Assembly: GCF_019038465.1 (NCBI RefSeq)
Contig: NZ_JAFKRH010000040.1
Coordinates: 1-64,000, forward strand
DNA length: 64,000 nucleotides
Source of the DNA: Synechococcus sp. CCY 0621
GTDB taxonomy: Bacteria > Cyanobacteriota > Cyanobacteriia > PCC-6307 > Cyanobiaceae
Direction of reading: 5' to 3'
The notes below the pieces were generated by a model, which made no database searches, had not been told where the DNA came from, and saw only the letters and a program-made list of their open reading frames with translations. The position numbers and the translations under genes are program-made. This document shows, in pieces, positions 63,866 to 64,000 of this stretch (positions within the stretch are counted from its first letter, which is position 1; the number at the start of each line of letters is the position of its first letter).

Positions 63866-64000
63866 ATGCTGCCGATCCGTCCACTCCAGCCCGATGACTG
63901 CCAGCAGCTGGTCGCTGTGTATCACGAGGCGGTCATCAGCCAGGCCGGCAATCTCTACAGCCCGTCACAGATCGAGGCCTGGTCACAACAGGCGAGCCGC
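63866..64000 (+). CDS. GNAT N-acetyltransferase, 3'-truncated by window edge
   Basis: The first 45 codons from ATG 63866 are open to the window end: LPIRPLQPDDCQQLVAVYHEAV and ISQAGNLYSPSQIEAWSQQ. The beginning of a GNAT fold (helix 1 to 2) with the AGxLYSPxQIEAW pattern resembles ElaA/YafP-like acetyltransferases. Divergent from the cyAbrB gene. The acetyl-CoA loop is not in the window. Confidence 0.65.
   Translation, partial: MLPIRPLQPDDCQQLVAVYHEAVISQAGNLYSPSQIEAWSQQASR

Overview
The window looks like chromosomal DNA of a high-GC alpha-cyanobacterium of the Cyanobium / freshwater-brackish Synechococcus type. The evidence is a carboxysome-associated block (BMC shell protein, ferritin-like protein, acRAF, CbbX) joined to the NdhF4-NdhD4-ChpX CO2-uptake genes, the ndhL-DUF3007-trpA string, cytochrome c6 next to a cyAbrB regulator, a SepF-like protein, an intron-less tRNA-Leu(UAA) and several small picocyanobacterial protein families. 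I see no insertion sequence, prophage, rRNA or CRISPR array.

Layout. 1-6600 (+): end of a carbon-concentrating locus: shell protein, ferritin-like protein, ndhF4, ndhD4, chpX, acRAF, cbbX. 6604-8013 (-): dnaA. 8105-10643 (+): HtrA-like lipoprotein protease and two coupled glycosyltransferases. 10586-14404: GNAT, an alpha/beta hydrolase without a canonical start codon, an ABC exporter split by a one-base frameshift, and short-form hisG. 14434-17409 (+): gloB, then a three-gene partner-switching module (STAS, anti-sigma kinase, cNMP-binding SpoIIE phosphatase). 17393-24000: FutC-like ATPase, RidA, stand-alone SepF domain, L,D-transpeptidase, KefF/KefC pair, Trp-rich protein, FAH-family enzyme. 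24101-36874: malic enzyme, GT87-like membrane protein, fused pyrF-pyrE, lone RND pump, TraB/GumN protein, a P-type ATPase with a Na,K-ATPase-like core, Hsp20.

36884-54310 (-) is the main feature: about 17 kb with a complete bidirectional [NiFe] hydrogenase (hoxE-F-U-Y-H), its protease hoxW, all six maturation genes (hypA, B, F, C, D, E), and inside the hyp genes a pyruvate:ferredoxin oxidoreductase (nifJ) and a dihydroorotate-dehydrogenase-like flavoprotein. Most neighbours overlap by 4-8 bp, which suggests translational coupling from hypB to hypE and from hoxF to hypA. The inferred job is fermentative disposal of electrons: pyruvate to acetyl-CoA plus reduced ferredoxin, then H2, with NAD(P)H exchange through HoxFU. 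An outer-membrane beta-barrel gene with its own terminator sits between hypA and hypB and is broken at a G6 tract.

54448-64000: a small secreted protein divergent from hox, a three-PAS diguanylate cyclase, VOC protein, Nif11-like peptide, DJ-1/PfpI protein, thiamine-binding protein, a VapBC toxin-antitoxin pair with a palindromic operator candidate, DUF2459, tRNA-Leu, ndhL-DUF3007-trpA, DUF938, YciI, petJ-abrB and the start of a GNAT gene. Starts were moved from the longest open frame where overlap, ribosome-binding site or family N-terminus argued for it; these choices are stated in the entries.
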